Counted from the first letter of the stretch, positions 1 through 8,714 are shown. The stretch is 64,000 nucleotides of DNA from Robertkochia sediminum (GCF_016786255.1 NZ_JADMKT010000078.1:264615-328614), one strand, 5' to 3'. Notes: generated by a model from the letters alone, not told the origin. Numbers and translations are program-made.

Positions 1-36
1 GGTAAACAAACTGTGCAACTCTACCTGGTTTTTCAT
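1..36 (-). CDS. glgB: 1,4-alpha-glucan branching enzyme, N-terminal fragment (runs off the window)
   Basis: Only twelve codons are visible, reading MKNQVELHSLFT on the minus strand from an ATG at 36. The HSLFT tail resembles the start of Bacteroidetes glycogen branching enzymes, which commonly open with a short lead followed by HSLFTDFD. The start lies 23 bp after the maltokinase stop, so this looks like the third gene of the glgE operon. Branching enzyme would introduce the alpha-1,6 branches into the glucan made by GlgE. Trehalose synthase TreS is another common neighbour but begins differently. With so few residues this remains a context-assisted call. Confidence 0.5.
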   Translation of the reverse strand, partial: MKNQVELHSLFT

Positions 37-59
37 ACAATTGGGTTATAATATAAATC

Positions 60-1700
60 TTATTTGGAATCATTAAGAATACTCATAATACCTTCTAAAG
101 GAATAACAGCCCATAAAGGTCTTGAATTCATTTCGTATCCAAGCTCATAAACTGCCTTTTCCAGAAGGCAATATTTTAGCACATAGGTGCGCTCGCCGAG
201 ATATCCTATACTCAGGTTTTTAGAACGAACATAATCGATATAAGAATCAGAGAATACGGCTATCATATACTGATAAAGCAACTCCCCTGCCTTGAACAGG
301 GATTCCTGGGTATAGGGGTACTCACTCTGATGTGAAAATATAGTAGCGTAGATGGCATAGTGAAACGATCGGAACATACCAGCCACATCCTTAAGCGGAG
401 GTTGTTTTACCTTCCGGTCGCGAATGGTACTTTCGGGTTCTCCCTCAAAATCGAGAATATAAAAATCGTCGTCTTTGACCAATACCTGTCCCAGATGGTA
501 ATCGCCGTGAATACGAATGCGTTCGCCTTTAAGCCTCGTCCAGTTGAAGTCTACAAACCTTTTTCGAACCTCATTCTTGCGCTCAAGAAACTCCTGTGCC
601 CTCTCAAGTGTGAGTCCCTCTAACTTATGCAGGTTATTTTCCACGATGTTCAGACGGTTCTGAAATTGATAGAGCATCCGGTTCTTTAGCCATACCTCAT
701 AGTCGCCATTGTAGTGCGTAGGCGTAAAAGCCATATCTTCGAATTCCGACCCCAGAAGCACATGCATCTCTGCGGTGCGAAGTCCCAATTTACGAAGCTT
801 TTGAAAAAGATTCAGACCGGCCCAGTCAATGATCTCAGGAGGAACGTCACGAATGGCCAGCCTGTTGAACATACTGGTCTTGGGCAATTTATCAATGTCG
901 ATACCCTTGTATTCCAGGTTTAGAAAAACCTTGTGCAATTCTTCGAGCATATACTCCCAGGCATCCCCTTGGTTGGGTATCAGTTCCTGCATCAAGGCAA
1001 TGGTTATGTTTACATTCTCCATGTCCTTAACGCTCATGCTTCCCCGGTAAGCGGGTGTGTTCTTGAATCCGCGTTTCTCAGATAAGAACCTACTCAGCTC
1101 ATAATCCGGATTTTTTGAAGCGTAAATTCTTCGAAAGAACTTGATCACATATTTATCGTTAATGACAATGGAGGTATTACTCTGTTCAAGTCCCATAAAC
1201 CTCGAACTTTCATATTCCTCCGAATCCAAATACTCACTTTTATGGTATTGCACCTTAGTGGTATCAAAGGGAACAGCACTCTGAATACGCTGAAAAACGA
1301 CCCTTCGGAATCCTTCCAGATTTACTGCATCGACAATAAAACCTTTCTCACCGTTTAATGAGATCTCCAGAATACGTCCTTTTTCTGCATATTGGGGATC
1401 GGTAACAAAGGCAATAGGCAGAAAATAATGTTGAAAAAAGGCTTCATAAAAGTTCACTTCGAGAATGAGTCCGTAATACACTTCTCCACTTTGCTGGATC
1501 TTAAAGTACTCGGCCAGTTCGATATATTTGAGCTTGCTGCTTTTCCCTCCATACCAGCGTTGTGCAATGATGTATTTTTCGAGGACATCAGAAAGAAAGG
1601 CTTTGAGAAAATCTTTGTCCTCAATGAGTTCTTCCCAGTTCGATCTAAAATCGTAAGGTGCCCTGACAACTTTGGTACTTTCTGATTTCTTACTCCCCAT
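60..1700 (-). CDS. Maltokinase (GlgE pathway)
   Basis: A 546-residue cytoplasmic protein predicted to phosphorylate maltose at the reducing end with ATP, giving the maltose-1-phosphate used by GlgE. The C-terminal half has an aminoglycoside-phosphotransferase-like kinase core: HGDYHLGQ near residue 400 (catalytic loop) and DFEGEP near residue 417 (metal-binding DFE). The N-terminal WYGGKS segment near residue 50 is typical of the maltokinase cap, also found as the C-terminal half of TreS-Pep2 fusions; here the kinase stands alone. It starts 7 bp downstream of glgE and is followed closely by a probable glgB, so the three are likely co-transcribed. Confidence 0.9.
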   Translation of the reverse strand: MGSKKSESTKVVRAPYDFRSNWEELIEDKDFLKAFLSDVLEKYIIAQRWYGGKSSKLKYIELAEYFKIQQSGEVYYGLILEVNFYEAFFQHYFLPIAFVTDPQYAEKGRILEISLNGEKGFIVDAVNLEGFRRVVFQRIQSAVPFDTTKVQYHKSEYLDSEEYESSRFMGLEQSNTSIVINDKYVIKFFRRIYASKNPDYELSRFLSEKRGFKNTPAYRGSMSVKDMENVNITIALMQELIPNQGDAWEYMLEELHKVFLNLEYKGIDIDKLPKTSMFNRLAIRDVPPEIIDWAGLNLFQKLRKLGLRTAEMHVLLGSEFEDMAFTPTHYNGDYEVWLKNRMLYQFQNRLNIVENNLHKLEGLTLERAQEFLERKNEVRKRFVDFNWTRLKGERIRIHGDYHLGQVLVKDDDFYILDFEGEPESTIRDRKVKQPPLKDVAGMFRSFHYAIYATIFSHQSEYPYTQESLFKAGELLYQYMIAVFSDSYIDYVRSKNLSIGYLGERTYVLKYCLLEKAVYELGYEMNSRPLWAVIPLEGIMSILNDSK

Positions 1701-1707
1701 AACAGAT

Positions 1708-3648
1708 CTATTTAATGATTTTGAAAAGGTGGAATGGCAAGGCGGGATGCAACTCTACATAATTCCATTCTTTGTCCCATATGTAACTGCTTCCTGTGAT
1801 CAGGTCAAGCATTCGTATCTGTTGACCTTCTTTAACCCTTAATGCATCCAGCGGAAGTCGAACCCAACCCTGCTTGGAGTAAAAGGCATCAAGACTTGCC
1901 ACCATAAATGTTTCATTCGTACGATCATCATCAAATTTGTACCAGGCCAGCAACTGATCGTTATCTGTATCGCAAAAACGAATATTATTGGTTTGCTGCA
2001 GAGATAACTGTTCTTTACGAGCCATATTGATCTTTGTCATAATATGGGTCAATTTATTCTTTAAGTCCCAGTTCCAATGACTTACTTCATATTTCTCAGA
2101 ATTTAAATACTCCTCCTTCCCCGGGACCGCTGCAGAAACTAAATGCTCATAAACAGGGCCATAAACCCCGGTGTTCGAACTTAGGGTTGCAGCGAGAAAA
2201 TATCTTTGTAGAAATACGGCCTCATTCCCCCCCTGTAGCGGATAAGGGTTAATATCGGGAGTGTTAGGCCAAAAATTAGGACGGAAGTAATCCTTACGCT
2301 CGGTTTTGGTTAGCTCTTCCAAATACTGTACGAGCTCCTGTTTGCTATTACGCCAGGTAAAATAGGTATAACTTTGAGTAAAACCTTGTTTAGCAAGCTC
2401 TTCCATGACCTTGGGCCTGGTAAAGGCTTCTGAAAGGAACAGGACATCAGGGTATTTTTTCTTCACCTCAGCAATAAGCCAACCCCAAAACTTAAAGGGT
2501 TTGGTATGGGGGTTATCCACCCTGAAAATGCGAATATCAAATTCTTCTACCCAGTACATGGCTATACTGAGTAACTCTTTCCACAATCGCTTCCAATCCT
2601 TGGTTTCAAAATATATAGGTAGGATATCCTGGTACTTCTTAGGCGGATTTTCGGCGTATTGCACAGTTCCATCCGGTCGCCACTTAAACCATTCAGGATG
2701 CTCCTTGACGTACGGATGATCGGGAGCACATTGCAGGGCGAAATCCATGGCGATCTCAATACCGTACTCCCTTGCTTTAGATACAAGACTTTTAAAATCT
2801 TTTTCTGTACCCAATTCCGGATGAATGGATTTATGTCCTCCCTTAGCCGAACCGATGCCCCAGGGGGAGCCTACATCTCCGGGCTCGGCAGTGGTGGCAT
2901 TGTTCTTCCCTTTTCGATTTACCTCTCCTATAGGATGAATAGGCGGAAAATACAATACATCAAACCCCATTTCCGCAATACGAGGAATCAGGCGTTCACA
3001 GTCTTCAAAAGTACCATGCTTTCCTGCTTCTGCAGATGCCGACCTTGGAAAGAACTCATACCAGGTAGAAAAACGAGCTTTAGTCCTATCGGTATAAACT
3101 CTGAATTTAGGAGAATCTGCAGCCAGGTACCTCATGGGATATTTTATGAATAATTCCTTAAGTTTTAAGGATACAGCCTCTTCAATAGCCTTTTCGTAGG
3201 AGAATTCCTCTGCGAATAGACCTTTTAGCGATCTAAGATAGTCCTGTTCACTTTTCTGGCATTTCCTTAGAACCTGATCGATATACTCGATGCCTTCCAG
3301 TAATTCGCTTTTTACCATCTGCCCATCCTCTATCTTACGCCCTATACCGTGCTGCCAGTTCAAGGCATAATCTACCCATCCCTGAATGTAAAACATGTAC
3401 TCACCTTGCTTTTCTACCGAAAATGTACCAGACCAATGATCATTAATTCCTTGTTCCATCCTACACTCCCGCCAATTGCGTTCCTTTTCGTGTTTGAAAC
3501 GCACCACACAGGCCACCACATCATGACCATCTGCAAATACATCTGCACTAATATCCACGTGCTCTCCGACAACGCGTTTAATATAAAAATCCCCATGATG
3601 TATCTGGGGATGCACATTTTCTATAATTACTCTTGACTGGTCTTGCAT
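1708..3648 (-). CDS. glgE: Alpha-1,4-glucan:maltose-1-phosphate maltosyltransferase
   Basis: A 646-residue GH13_3 enzyme that transfers maltosyl units from maltose-1-phosphate to the non-reducing end of an alpha-1,4-glucan. An N-terminal beta-sandwich (about 1-115) precedes a helical segment and the TIM barrel. The nucleophile is Asp378 in FRVDNP and the acid/base is Glu407 in LSEAFTRP. The HPIGEVNRKGKNN stretch near residue 238 is highly characteristic of GlgE. Length is normal for the family. It is the first gene of the operon glgE-maltokinase-glgB and is divergent from an alpha/beta hydrolase, with a TATATTTT -7-like box in the 39-bp spacer. Confidence 0.95.
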   Translation of the reverse strand: MQDQSRVIIENVHPQIHHGDFYIKRVVGEHVDISADVFADGHDVVACVVRFKHEKERNWRECRMEQGINDHWSGTFSVEKQGEYMFYIQGWVDYALNWQHGIGRKIEDGQMVKSELLEGIEYIDQVLRKCQKSEQDYLRSLKGLFAEEFSYEKAIEEAVSLKLKELFIKYPMRYLAADSPKFRVYTDRTKARFSTWYEFFPRSASAEAGKHGTFEDCERLIPRIAEMGFDVLYFPPIHPIGEVNRKGKNNATTAEPGDVGSPWGIGSAKGGHKSIHPELGTEKDFKSLVSKAREYGIEIAMDFALQCAPDHPYVKEHPEWFKWRPDGTVQYAENPPKKYQDILPIYFETKDWKRLWKELLSIAMYWVEEFDIRIFRVDNPHTKPFKFWGWLIAEVKKKYPDVLFLSEAFTRPKVMEELAKQGFTQSYTYFTWRNSKQELVQYLEELTKTERKDYFRPNFWPNTPDINPYPLQGGNEAVFLQRYFLAATLSSNTGVYGPVYEHLVSAAVPGKEEYLNSEKYEVSHWNWDLKNKLTHIMTKINMARKEQLSLQQTNNIRFCDTDNDQLLAWYKFDDDRTNETFMVASLDAFYSKQGWVRLPLDALRVKEGQQIRMLDLITGSSYIWDKEWNYVELHPALPFHLFKIIK

Positions 3649-3723
3649 CTTCTTGTATTAATAGTGTATTAAAAATATAAAAAACCTTTGAAAATAAGTA
3701 AATTCGCCATTAAACATACAGGT

Positions 3724-4590
3724 ATGCCCGACCAAAAAACCTCAAATACATCTTCAGACATAAAAGTTCCTTTATTTATAAAATTACCCGCCAAGATCTT
3801 AGAAAAGGTATCTCCCTCTCTGGCTGCGAAATTTGCCGCCAGGTTGTTCTGTACCCCATTTAAGTTCGGGATGCCTGAGCGGGAATATGAAATGGACCAA
3901 CAAAGTCGCCAGGAACGCCTTATAGTTCCCGGTATCGGGAAAGAGATCGTGGTTTACCATTACGGGAAAGCCGCTAAAAAAGTTTTATTGGTACACGGCT
4001 GGAGCGGACGAGGCACACAACTTTCGGTGATCGCCGATCGCCTGCTGCAGGAAGGCTACAGTACGGTAAGTTTTGACGCCCCTGCTCATGGAAAAGCCAC
4101 AGGAAAACAAACCGAGATGCTGGAATTTATAGCATCCTGCCTTTTCTTAACTCGCGAATTCGGCCCTTTTGAATTCGGTATCGGCCACTCCCTTGGAGCG
4201 ATGACCTTGCTCCAAAGTATGAACAGGGGGGCACAATTCAAAAAGCTGGTACTTATTGGCAGCGGCAACCTGGTTTGGGACATTATGCAAGACTTCACCA
4301 AAAAATTGGGATTAAAGCCCATTACCGGAATTCAGATGAAGCGCTATTTTGATGAGATCTCCGGTATGGACACGCAAGAGCTATCGGCAGAGCTGGTAGC
4401 ACCAGGGATCGATATTCCTGTAATGGTGATACACGATACAGACGACGAAGACGTCCCGGTATCGGCAGCGCATGCCATTCATGCCGCACTTCCTCATGGG
4501 GAACTCATGATCACCTCGGGCCTTGGCCATCGCAAGATCCTGGGAGATCCTGAAGTTATCGCAGCAGCCATGACATTCCTTAAAAAATAA
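3724..4590 (+). CDS. Alpha/beta hydrolase
   Basis: A 288-residue alpha/beta-hydrolase-fold protein with no signal peptide. The nucleophile elbow is GHSLGA, the oxyanion HG motif is HGWSGRG, and the remaining triad members are likely the Asp in DTDDEDVP and the His in GLGHRKIL. The substrate cannot be predicted. I chose the ATG at 3724 (MPDQKTSN); an upstream in-frame TTG at 3688 would add twelve residues but lies almost on the divergent glgE promoter. Monocistronic; divergent from glgE with no evident functional link. Confidence 0.85.
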   Translation: MPDQKTSNTSSDIKVPLFIKLPAKILEKVSPSLAAKFAARLFCTPFKFGMPEREYEMDQQSRQERLIVPGIGKEIVVYHYGKAAKKVLLVHGWSGRGTQLSVIADRLLQEGYSTVSFDAPAHGKATGKQTEMLEFIASCLFLTREFGPFEFGIGHSLGAMTLLQSMNRGAQFKKLVLIGSGNLVWDIMQDFTKKLGLKPITGIQMKRYFDEISGMDTQELSAELVAPGIDIPVMVIHDTDDEDVPVSAAHAIHAALPHGELMITSGLGHRKILGDPEVIAAAMTFLKK

Positions 4591-4631
4591 GGATCAAGAC
4601 ACATAGATCGCAAACGCTGATCTTTTTTGCG

Positions 4632-4639
4632 TACCTTTG
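4632..4639 (+). promoter_or_regulatory. Promoter -7 box (TACCTTTG)
   Basis: An exact match to the Bacteroidetes -7 consensus TAnnTTTG, 95 bp before the ATG at 4734 and downstream of the hydrolase stop. No TTG is present at the usual -33 distance. It would give a leader of roughly 85-90 nt. Confidence 0.45.
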
Positions 4640-4733
4640 CGCAACTTCCTTAAAATAAGTCGATTACAACTAAAACTAACCTCCCCTGACCTAAAGCTTA
4701 TCTGCTATTTACTAACCAATAAATCAAAATAGT

Positions 4734-5507
4734 ATGAAGCGCATTTTAAGTATTCTTGTCATGGTGGCATGTACTGCTGCCCTGGCACAAGAACAAACCC
4801 CAACAGTGGTCTTCGACCAGATCATGGTGACTCCTCATCCCGAGAAGGTCATGCAATTTCACAAAGCAGTGGCTGAACACAACAAACAATTTCACACCGA
4901 TGCACCACGGCAGGTGGCAGTATACCAGATCATGACCGGCCCGAACACCGGAAAATACATCTGGAATCTGGGACCTTGCACCTGGCAAGAACTGGACGAG
5001 CGTCCGATGGACACCGGTCATAATGAGCACTGGGTAAACAACGTTACTCCGACACTAACCACTGAGGCACACGGAACCTTCTGGCAGTATCATCCGGAAT
5101 TCTCTAACATATCAAATAATTTCAAGCTCAATATGCTGAGCATTACCTTTTACGATGTTAAAAGAGGTATAGGGAATTTTGATAAGATCAAAGCCGTGAT
5201 GGAACGATTCACCCAGCTGTATCGGGAAAAATATCCTGAAGACATGTTCGGGATATACACCAATGTCATGGGATCTACCAAAGAAGGACGGGATCTTGCT
5301 ATCGTAGGGTTTTTAAATAATTACGCCGATATGGCTTCGGAAAATCCTGATGTTCCCGAAAAATACGATGCCATGTTCGGTAAAGAAAGTTACGAGAAGG
5401 ACCTGCAAACCTGGATGGAAAACATGGAGGGGTCTGCTTCAGAAATGTGGCTTTTTATGCCCGAGTTAAGTTCAAGGCCCGCAGAAGTTGAAGTAGCCCA
5501 AAATTAG
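4734..5507 (+). CDS. Exported protein of unknown function
   Basis: A 257-residue protein with a clear Sec signal peptide (MKRILSILVMVACTAALAQ, cleavage after AQ). I do not recognise a named domain. The mature part repeats a theme in which a strand segment (VVFDQIMVTPHPEKVMQFHKA near 25, ITFYDVKRGIGNFDKIKAV near 140) is followed by an amphipathic helix. This could be two ferredoxin-like or ABM-type alpha+beta units, but that is only a guess. It is rich in His, Trp and Tyr. It has its own promoter box and an intrinsic terminator, so it is a single-gene unit. Confidence 0.7.
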   Translation: MKRILSILVMVACTAALAQEQTPTVVFDQIMVTPHPEKVMQFHKAVAEHNKQFHTDAPRQVAVYQIMTGPNTGKYIWNLGPCTWQELDERPMDTGHNEHWVNNVTPTLTTEAHGTFWQYHPEFSNISNNFKLNMLSITFYDVKRGIGNFDKIKAVMERFTQLYREKYPEDMFGIYTNVMGSTKEGRDLAIVGFLNNYADMASENPDVPEKYDAMFGKESYEKDLQTWMENMEGSASEMWLFMPELSSRPAEVEVAQN

Positions 5508-5528
5508 GGACATCACATAATTGACGAT

Positions 5529-5554
5529 AAAGCCCGTATTTTCGGGCTTTTTCT
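5529..5554 (+). terminator. Intrinsic terminator
   Basis: Stem AAAGCCCG / CGGGCTTT with loop TATTTT, followed by T residues, 22 bp after the stop of the exported protein. Confidence 0.85.
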
Positions 5555-5613
5555 TGTCTAATTTTCTTTTGGCATAAGAATTGTTAACTTACTAACATCC
5601 AAAAATCACAATT

Positions 5614-6135
5614 ATGAAAAAATTATTCTCTTTACTAGCACTTTTCTCCCTGGTCCTTATCTCATGTGAAGGCGACCCGGGACCTCCGGGACCTCCCGGA
5701 CAAGACGGACTTGATGGTCTTATCGGAACGGTATTCGAATACGAGGTTACCTTTAGAGAACTTAACACCGATGTTCCTGTGGAATTATTTGATTTTCCGG
5801 GCGGGGTTGAAGTTTTTGACTCCGATGTTGTATTGGCTTACGTTCTCATTGACGTGATCGAAGGAGTAGATGTTTGGGAGCCCCTTCCAAGAACACTTTA
5901 CTTCAACGACGGAGGTATCTTGAGCTACGGATTTAATTACACCGCATTTGATATTCAATTCTTTCTGGATGGAAATGTTAATTACCCAACCCTGGATGTC
6001 TCTTATACCGACAACCTAATCATGAGGGTGGCTGTTGTTCCCGCAGAACTTCTTGGTGAGATCGACATTAATGACTTTAGCAAGGTAATGAGTGTTGCGA
6101 AAATGATAAATAATCAGGATATTGTCATAGAGTAA
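5614..6135 (+). CDS. Lipoprotein with a short collagen-like segment
   Basis: A 173-residue lipoprotein. The signal peptide ends in the lipobox LISC (Cys19), and the mature N-terminus runs at once into Gly-Pro-Pro triplets (CEGDPGPPGPPGQDGLDG), about five Gly-X-Y repeats. The remaining 130 residues are an acidic, beta-rich domain I cannot assign. Short collagen-like stalks right after a lipidated Cys are frequent in small Bacteroidetes lipoproteins and could act as a spacer from the outer membrane. The stretch is too short to prove a triple helix. Flanked by terminators on both sides, so monocistronic. Confidence 0.8.
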   Translation: MKKLFSLLALFSLVLISCEGDPGPPGPPGQDGLDGLIGTVFEYEVTFRELNTDVPVELFDFPGGVEVFDSDVVLAYVLIDVIEGVDVWEPLPRTLYFNDGGILSYGFNYTAFDIQFFLDGNVNYPTLDVSYTDNLIMRVAVVPAELLGEIDINDFSKVMSVAKMINNQDIVIE

Positions 6136-6154
6136 TTAGTTTACTCTTGATGCC

Positions 6155-6196
6155 GGGTCATAAATATGGAGCGTACCGTATTTATGGCCCTTTTTT
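6155..6196 (+). terminator. Intrinsic terminator with a 12-bp stem
   Basis: Arms 6155-6166 and 6179-6190 pair over 12 positions with a single G-U wobble when read on the plus strand. They are followed by six T. This ends the collagen-like lipoprotein gene. Confidence 0.85.
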
Positions 6197-6478
6197 GTGC
6201 CCTGCCATTGCGCATTCTTCTGGCTCTCCACACAAGGCCTTGTGCACCCCATACTGGATTAGGCGCGTTTGGTTTCATCGCTCCGAACTTATCCTGTTTG
6301 GTGTCATTTGACTGGGTTTGGTTTTGGTCTGGTCTAATTTGCCCCGGTTTGGTTCGCATGAGTCTCGATAGTACGGTCAAAATAGTTCTAACCAGCTACC
6401 TGACCACACAAAACTCCATATTTTGATAAGGTTTTAACAATAACTGCGACCAAAACCTCATATTTTTAATAAAAAAAC
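6197..6478. other. Unassigned intergenic stretch with a 14-bp palindrome
   Basis: About 280 bp without a credible gene between the terminator and msrB. It holds the perfect palindrome CACAAGGCCTTGTG at 6231-6244 and a run of degenerate GGTTTGG-like words from about 6268 to 6360. Open frames of 79-86 codons on both strands have low-complexity translations and are judged spurious. No TAnnTTTG box is clear before the msrB start. Confidence 0.5.
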
Positions 6479-7003
6479 ATGAAAAAGATCCTTATTGCAT
6501 TTATCCCCGCCTTGCTGCTATCCTGCCAATCGGGAGCACAGAATAAAGAGCACAGATCAAGCTCAGGCGAAGAAGAAATTCGTTATGCGGTAGAAATGAG
6601 TGATGCCGAATGGAAGGCCAAGTTAACCGATATGGAATACCAGGTCATGCGAAAAGCGGCAACTGAAAGAGCTTTTAGCAGCGACCTTCTCGATATTAAA
6701 GATGAAGGTGTATATGTTTGTGCCGCCTGTGGCAACCCCTTGTTCAGGAGTGAGCATAAGTTCGATTCCGGTAGCGGGTGGCCAAGCTTCGACAGGGAGA
6801 TCGAAGGCAATGTAGCCTACTCGGTAGACCACAAGATCGGAGTGGCAAGAACCGAAGAACACTGTGCCAGATGCGGCGGCCATTTAGGTCATGTTTTTGA
6901 CGACGGACCACCACAAACCACTGGAAAACGTCATTGCATTAACGGCGTAGCACTTGATTTTATTTCCATTGAAGAATTTAATCGCGTTAATAATAATGAG
7001 TAA
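6479..7003 (+). CDS. msrB: Peptide-methionine (R)-S-oxide reductase, exported lipoprotein form
   Basis: A 174-residue MsrB that reduces methionine-R-sulfoxide in proteins. A signal peptide ends in lipobox LLSC (Cys16), placing it in the envelope. Two CxxC zinc pairs (Cys81/84 and Cys129/132) and catalytic Cys153 in RHCINGVAL are intact. The position that carries the recycling Cys in many MsrB proteins (GCGWPSF) is Ser99 here (GSGWPSF), so regeneration may need another Cys or a different reductant. Its last 8 bp overlap the second msrB, indicating translational coupling. Confidence 0.95.
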   Translation: MKKILIAFIPALLLSCQSGAQNKEHRSSSGEEEIRYAVEMSDAEWKAKLTDMEYQVMRKAATERAFSSDLLDIKDEGVYVCAACGNPLFRSEHKFDSGSGWPSFDREIEGNVAYSVDHKIGVARTEEHCARCGGHLGHVFDDGPPQTTGKRHCINGVALDFISIEEFNRVNNNE

Positions 7004-7394
7004 ATATAAAATTGAAAAAAGTGAGGACGAATGGAAGTCAGCCCTCGATCCTGAAAGCTTTAAGATCTTAAGAAAGAAGGGCACAGAGATGCCTCATACC
7101 GGAAAATACAACCTCCACTTTGACGAAGGGGTCTATCGCTGCAAGGGCTGTGGTACCCAGCTTTTTACCTCAGACATGAAGTTCGAAAGTGGTTGTGGAT
7201 GGCCCAGCTTTGACAAGGCCATTGAAGGTCGTATCGAGTATGTTAGAGATACAAGTCACGGTATGATCCGAACAGAGATCTGTTGCGCAACATGCGGAGG
7301 ACACCTGGGGCATGTATTTAATGATGGCCCTACCGAAACCGGCTTGCGTTATTGCGTGAACTCAGCAAGCCTGGACTTTGAAGAAGAAAACTGA
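6996..7394 (+). CDS. msrB: Peptide-methionine (R)-S-oxide reductase, cytoplasmic form
   Basis: A 132-residue MsrB without signal peptide. It has zinc ligands Cys49/52 and Cys97/100, catalytic Cys120 (RYCVNSASL) and a recycling Cys67 in GCGWPSF. I chose the ATG at 6996, inside the end of the preceding gene; the longer in-frame reading begins at a TTG and adds a non-conserved tail. Together with the lipoprotein copy it gives methionine-R-oxide repair on both sides of the inner membrane from one transcript. A bidirectional terminator follows. Confidence 0.95.
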   Translation: MSKYKIEKSEDEWKSALDPESFKILRKKGTEMPHTGKYNLHFDEGVYRCKGCGTQLFTSDMKFESGCGWPSFDKAIEGRIEYVRDTSHGMIRTEICCATCGGHLGHVFNDGPTETGLRYCVNSASLDFEEEN

Positions 7395-7412
7395 ATCATA
7401 GCCTGATAAAAA

Positions 7413-7434
7413 AACCCGGAACATTCCGGGTTTT
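7413..7434. terminator. Bidirectional intrinsic terminator
   Basis: Stem AACCCGGA / TCCGGGTT with loop ACAT, A-run on the left and T-run on the right. It lies between the convergent msrB pair and cysN and probably serves both. Confidence 0.8.
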
Positions 7435-7457
7435 GTTTATAAATTCAGATAAGCGTA

Positions 7458-8714
7458 TTACTGTACCATAGCGGCCGCCACCGTACGGTTGGTTCCGGGA
7501 TCGATAAGCACAAAGCTTCCGGTTACCCTGTTGCGTTTGTACGGATCGGTAAATACAGGTTTATTGAACCTGATCTCGGCCTCAAAAATATCATTCATAG
7601 CTACTGTCTGTGCCCCTTCAAGTTTTTCCAGGGTGTTAATATCAAGCCTGTAGCCTATACCCTTAATGATCCCTAAAGCCTCATCCGAACACTGCCGAAC
7701 GATGTATTTGGTGTTGGGACGCATAGGCTGCTCATCCATCCAGCAAAATAAAGCGCGAACTGCATTCCCCACCCGGGGGGCATTATGCTTACTTACCAGC
7801 ATATTCCCTCTGGCCACATCGATATCATCTGCGATGCACACCACTACCGATTCTCCAATACCTGCCGTGCTTACACTCGTTCCCATCTTATCGATGGCAC
7901 TGATCGTACTAAGCTGACCGCCCGGAAGCACCATGACCTCATCACCCACGTGAATTTCATTCCCTTCTACCCTACCAGCATATCCGCGAAAATCGCGAAA
8001 CGTTCCCGATTGAGGGCGAAGTGCCGTTTGTACCGGAAAACGCAACCCAAGATCATGATCAACTGTATCCGGTTCAATATGCTCCAGAACCGATAATAAC
8101 GGATCTCCGGTATACCAGGGCATGGCCTTAGTCTTATTTACCACGTTATCGCCCTCCAGGGCACTTATCGGGATAAATTGACCGGACTCGATCCCAATAG
8201 CGGTAATAAACTGTTTAATTTCAGCCGCCACCTCGTAGAACCGGTCTTCTGAATAGTCAACCAGGTCCATCTTATTGATACAGATCAAAATATGAGGAAT
8301 ACCTAATAAATGGGCAATGAATATATGTCGCTTGGTTTGCTCTACCATCCCGTGGCGGGCATCTACCAAGACAATGGCAGCGTTTGCCGTAGAAGCGCCG
8401 GTAACCATATTTCTGGTGTATTGAATATGTCCGGGAGTATCGGCAATAATGAATTTACGATTGGGAGTGGTGAAATACCTGTAAGCCACATCAATAGTGA
8501 TCCCCTGCTCCCGCTCATCTCTTAATCCGTCGGTAAATAGTGCAAGGTCTACCCCTTCGTGTCCTTTTCGTTTTGAAGTCTTTTCCACCTGCTCGATCTG
8601 GTCTTCAAAGATCGATTTTGAATCGTACAGGAGTCGGCCGATCAGGGTCGATTTCCCATCGTCTACAGATCCTGCAGTGGTGAAACGCAATAATTTATTA
8701 TTCGAGATTTCCAT
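7458..8714 (-). CDS. cysN: Sulfate adenylyltransferase subunit 1 (GTPase subunit)
   Basis: A 418-residue EF-Tu-like GTPase that drives ATP sulfurylase (ATP plus sulfate to APS and pyrophosphate). G1 is GSVDDGKST near residue 15, G3 is DTPGH, G4 is NKMD, and beta-barrel domains follow. There is no fused CysC (APS kinase) domain at the C-terminus and no cysC in the window, so APS may be reduced directly or PAPS made elsewhere. It lies 209 bp downstream of cysD, with a palindromic repeat in the gap, so the two subunits may not be tightly coupled. Confidence 0.95.
   Translation of the reverse strand: MEISNNKLLRFTTAGSVDDGKSTLIGRLLYDSKSIFEDQIEQVEKTSKRKGHEGVDLALFTDGLRDEREQGITIDVAYRYFTTPNRKFIIADTPGHIQYTRNMVTGASTANAAIVLVDARHGMVEQTKRHIFIAHLLGIPHILICINKMDLVDYSEDRFYEVAAEIKQFITAIGIESGQFIPISALEGDNVVNKTKAMPWYTGDPLLSVLEHIEPDTVDHDLGLRFPVQTALRPQSGTFRDFRGYAGRVEGNEIHVGDEVMVLPGGQLSTISAIDKMGTSVSTAGIGESVVVCIADDIDVARGNMLVSKHNAPRVGNAVRALFCWMDEQPMRPNTKYIVRQCSDEALGIIKGIGYRLDINTLEKLEGAQTVAMNDIFEAEIRFNKPVFTDPYKRNRVTGSFVLIDPGTNRTVAAAMVQ

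Noticed and set aside
6141-6426. ORFs of 79 and 86 codons on opposite strands between the collagen-like lipoprotein and msrB
   Set aside because: They overlap the terminator and each other, and the translations look like chance open frames.
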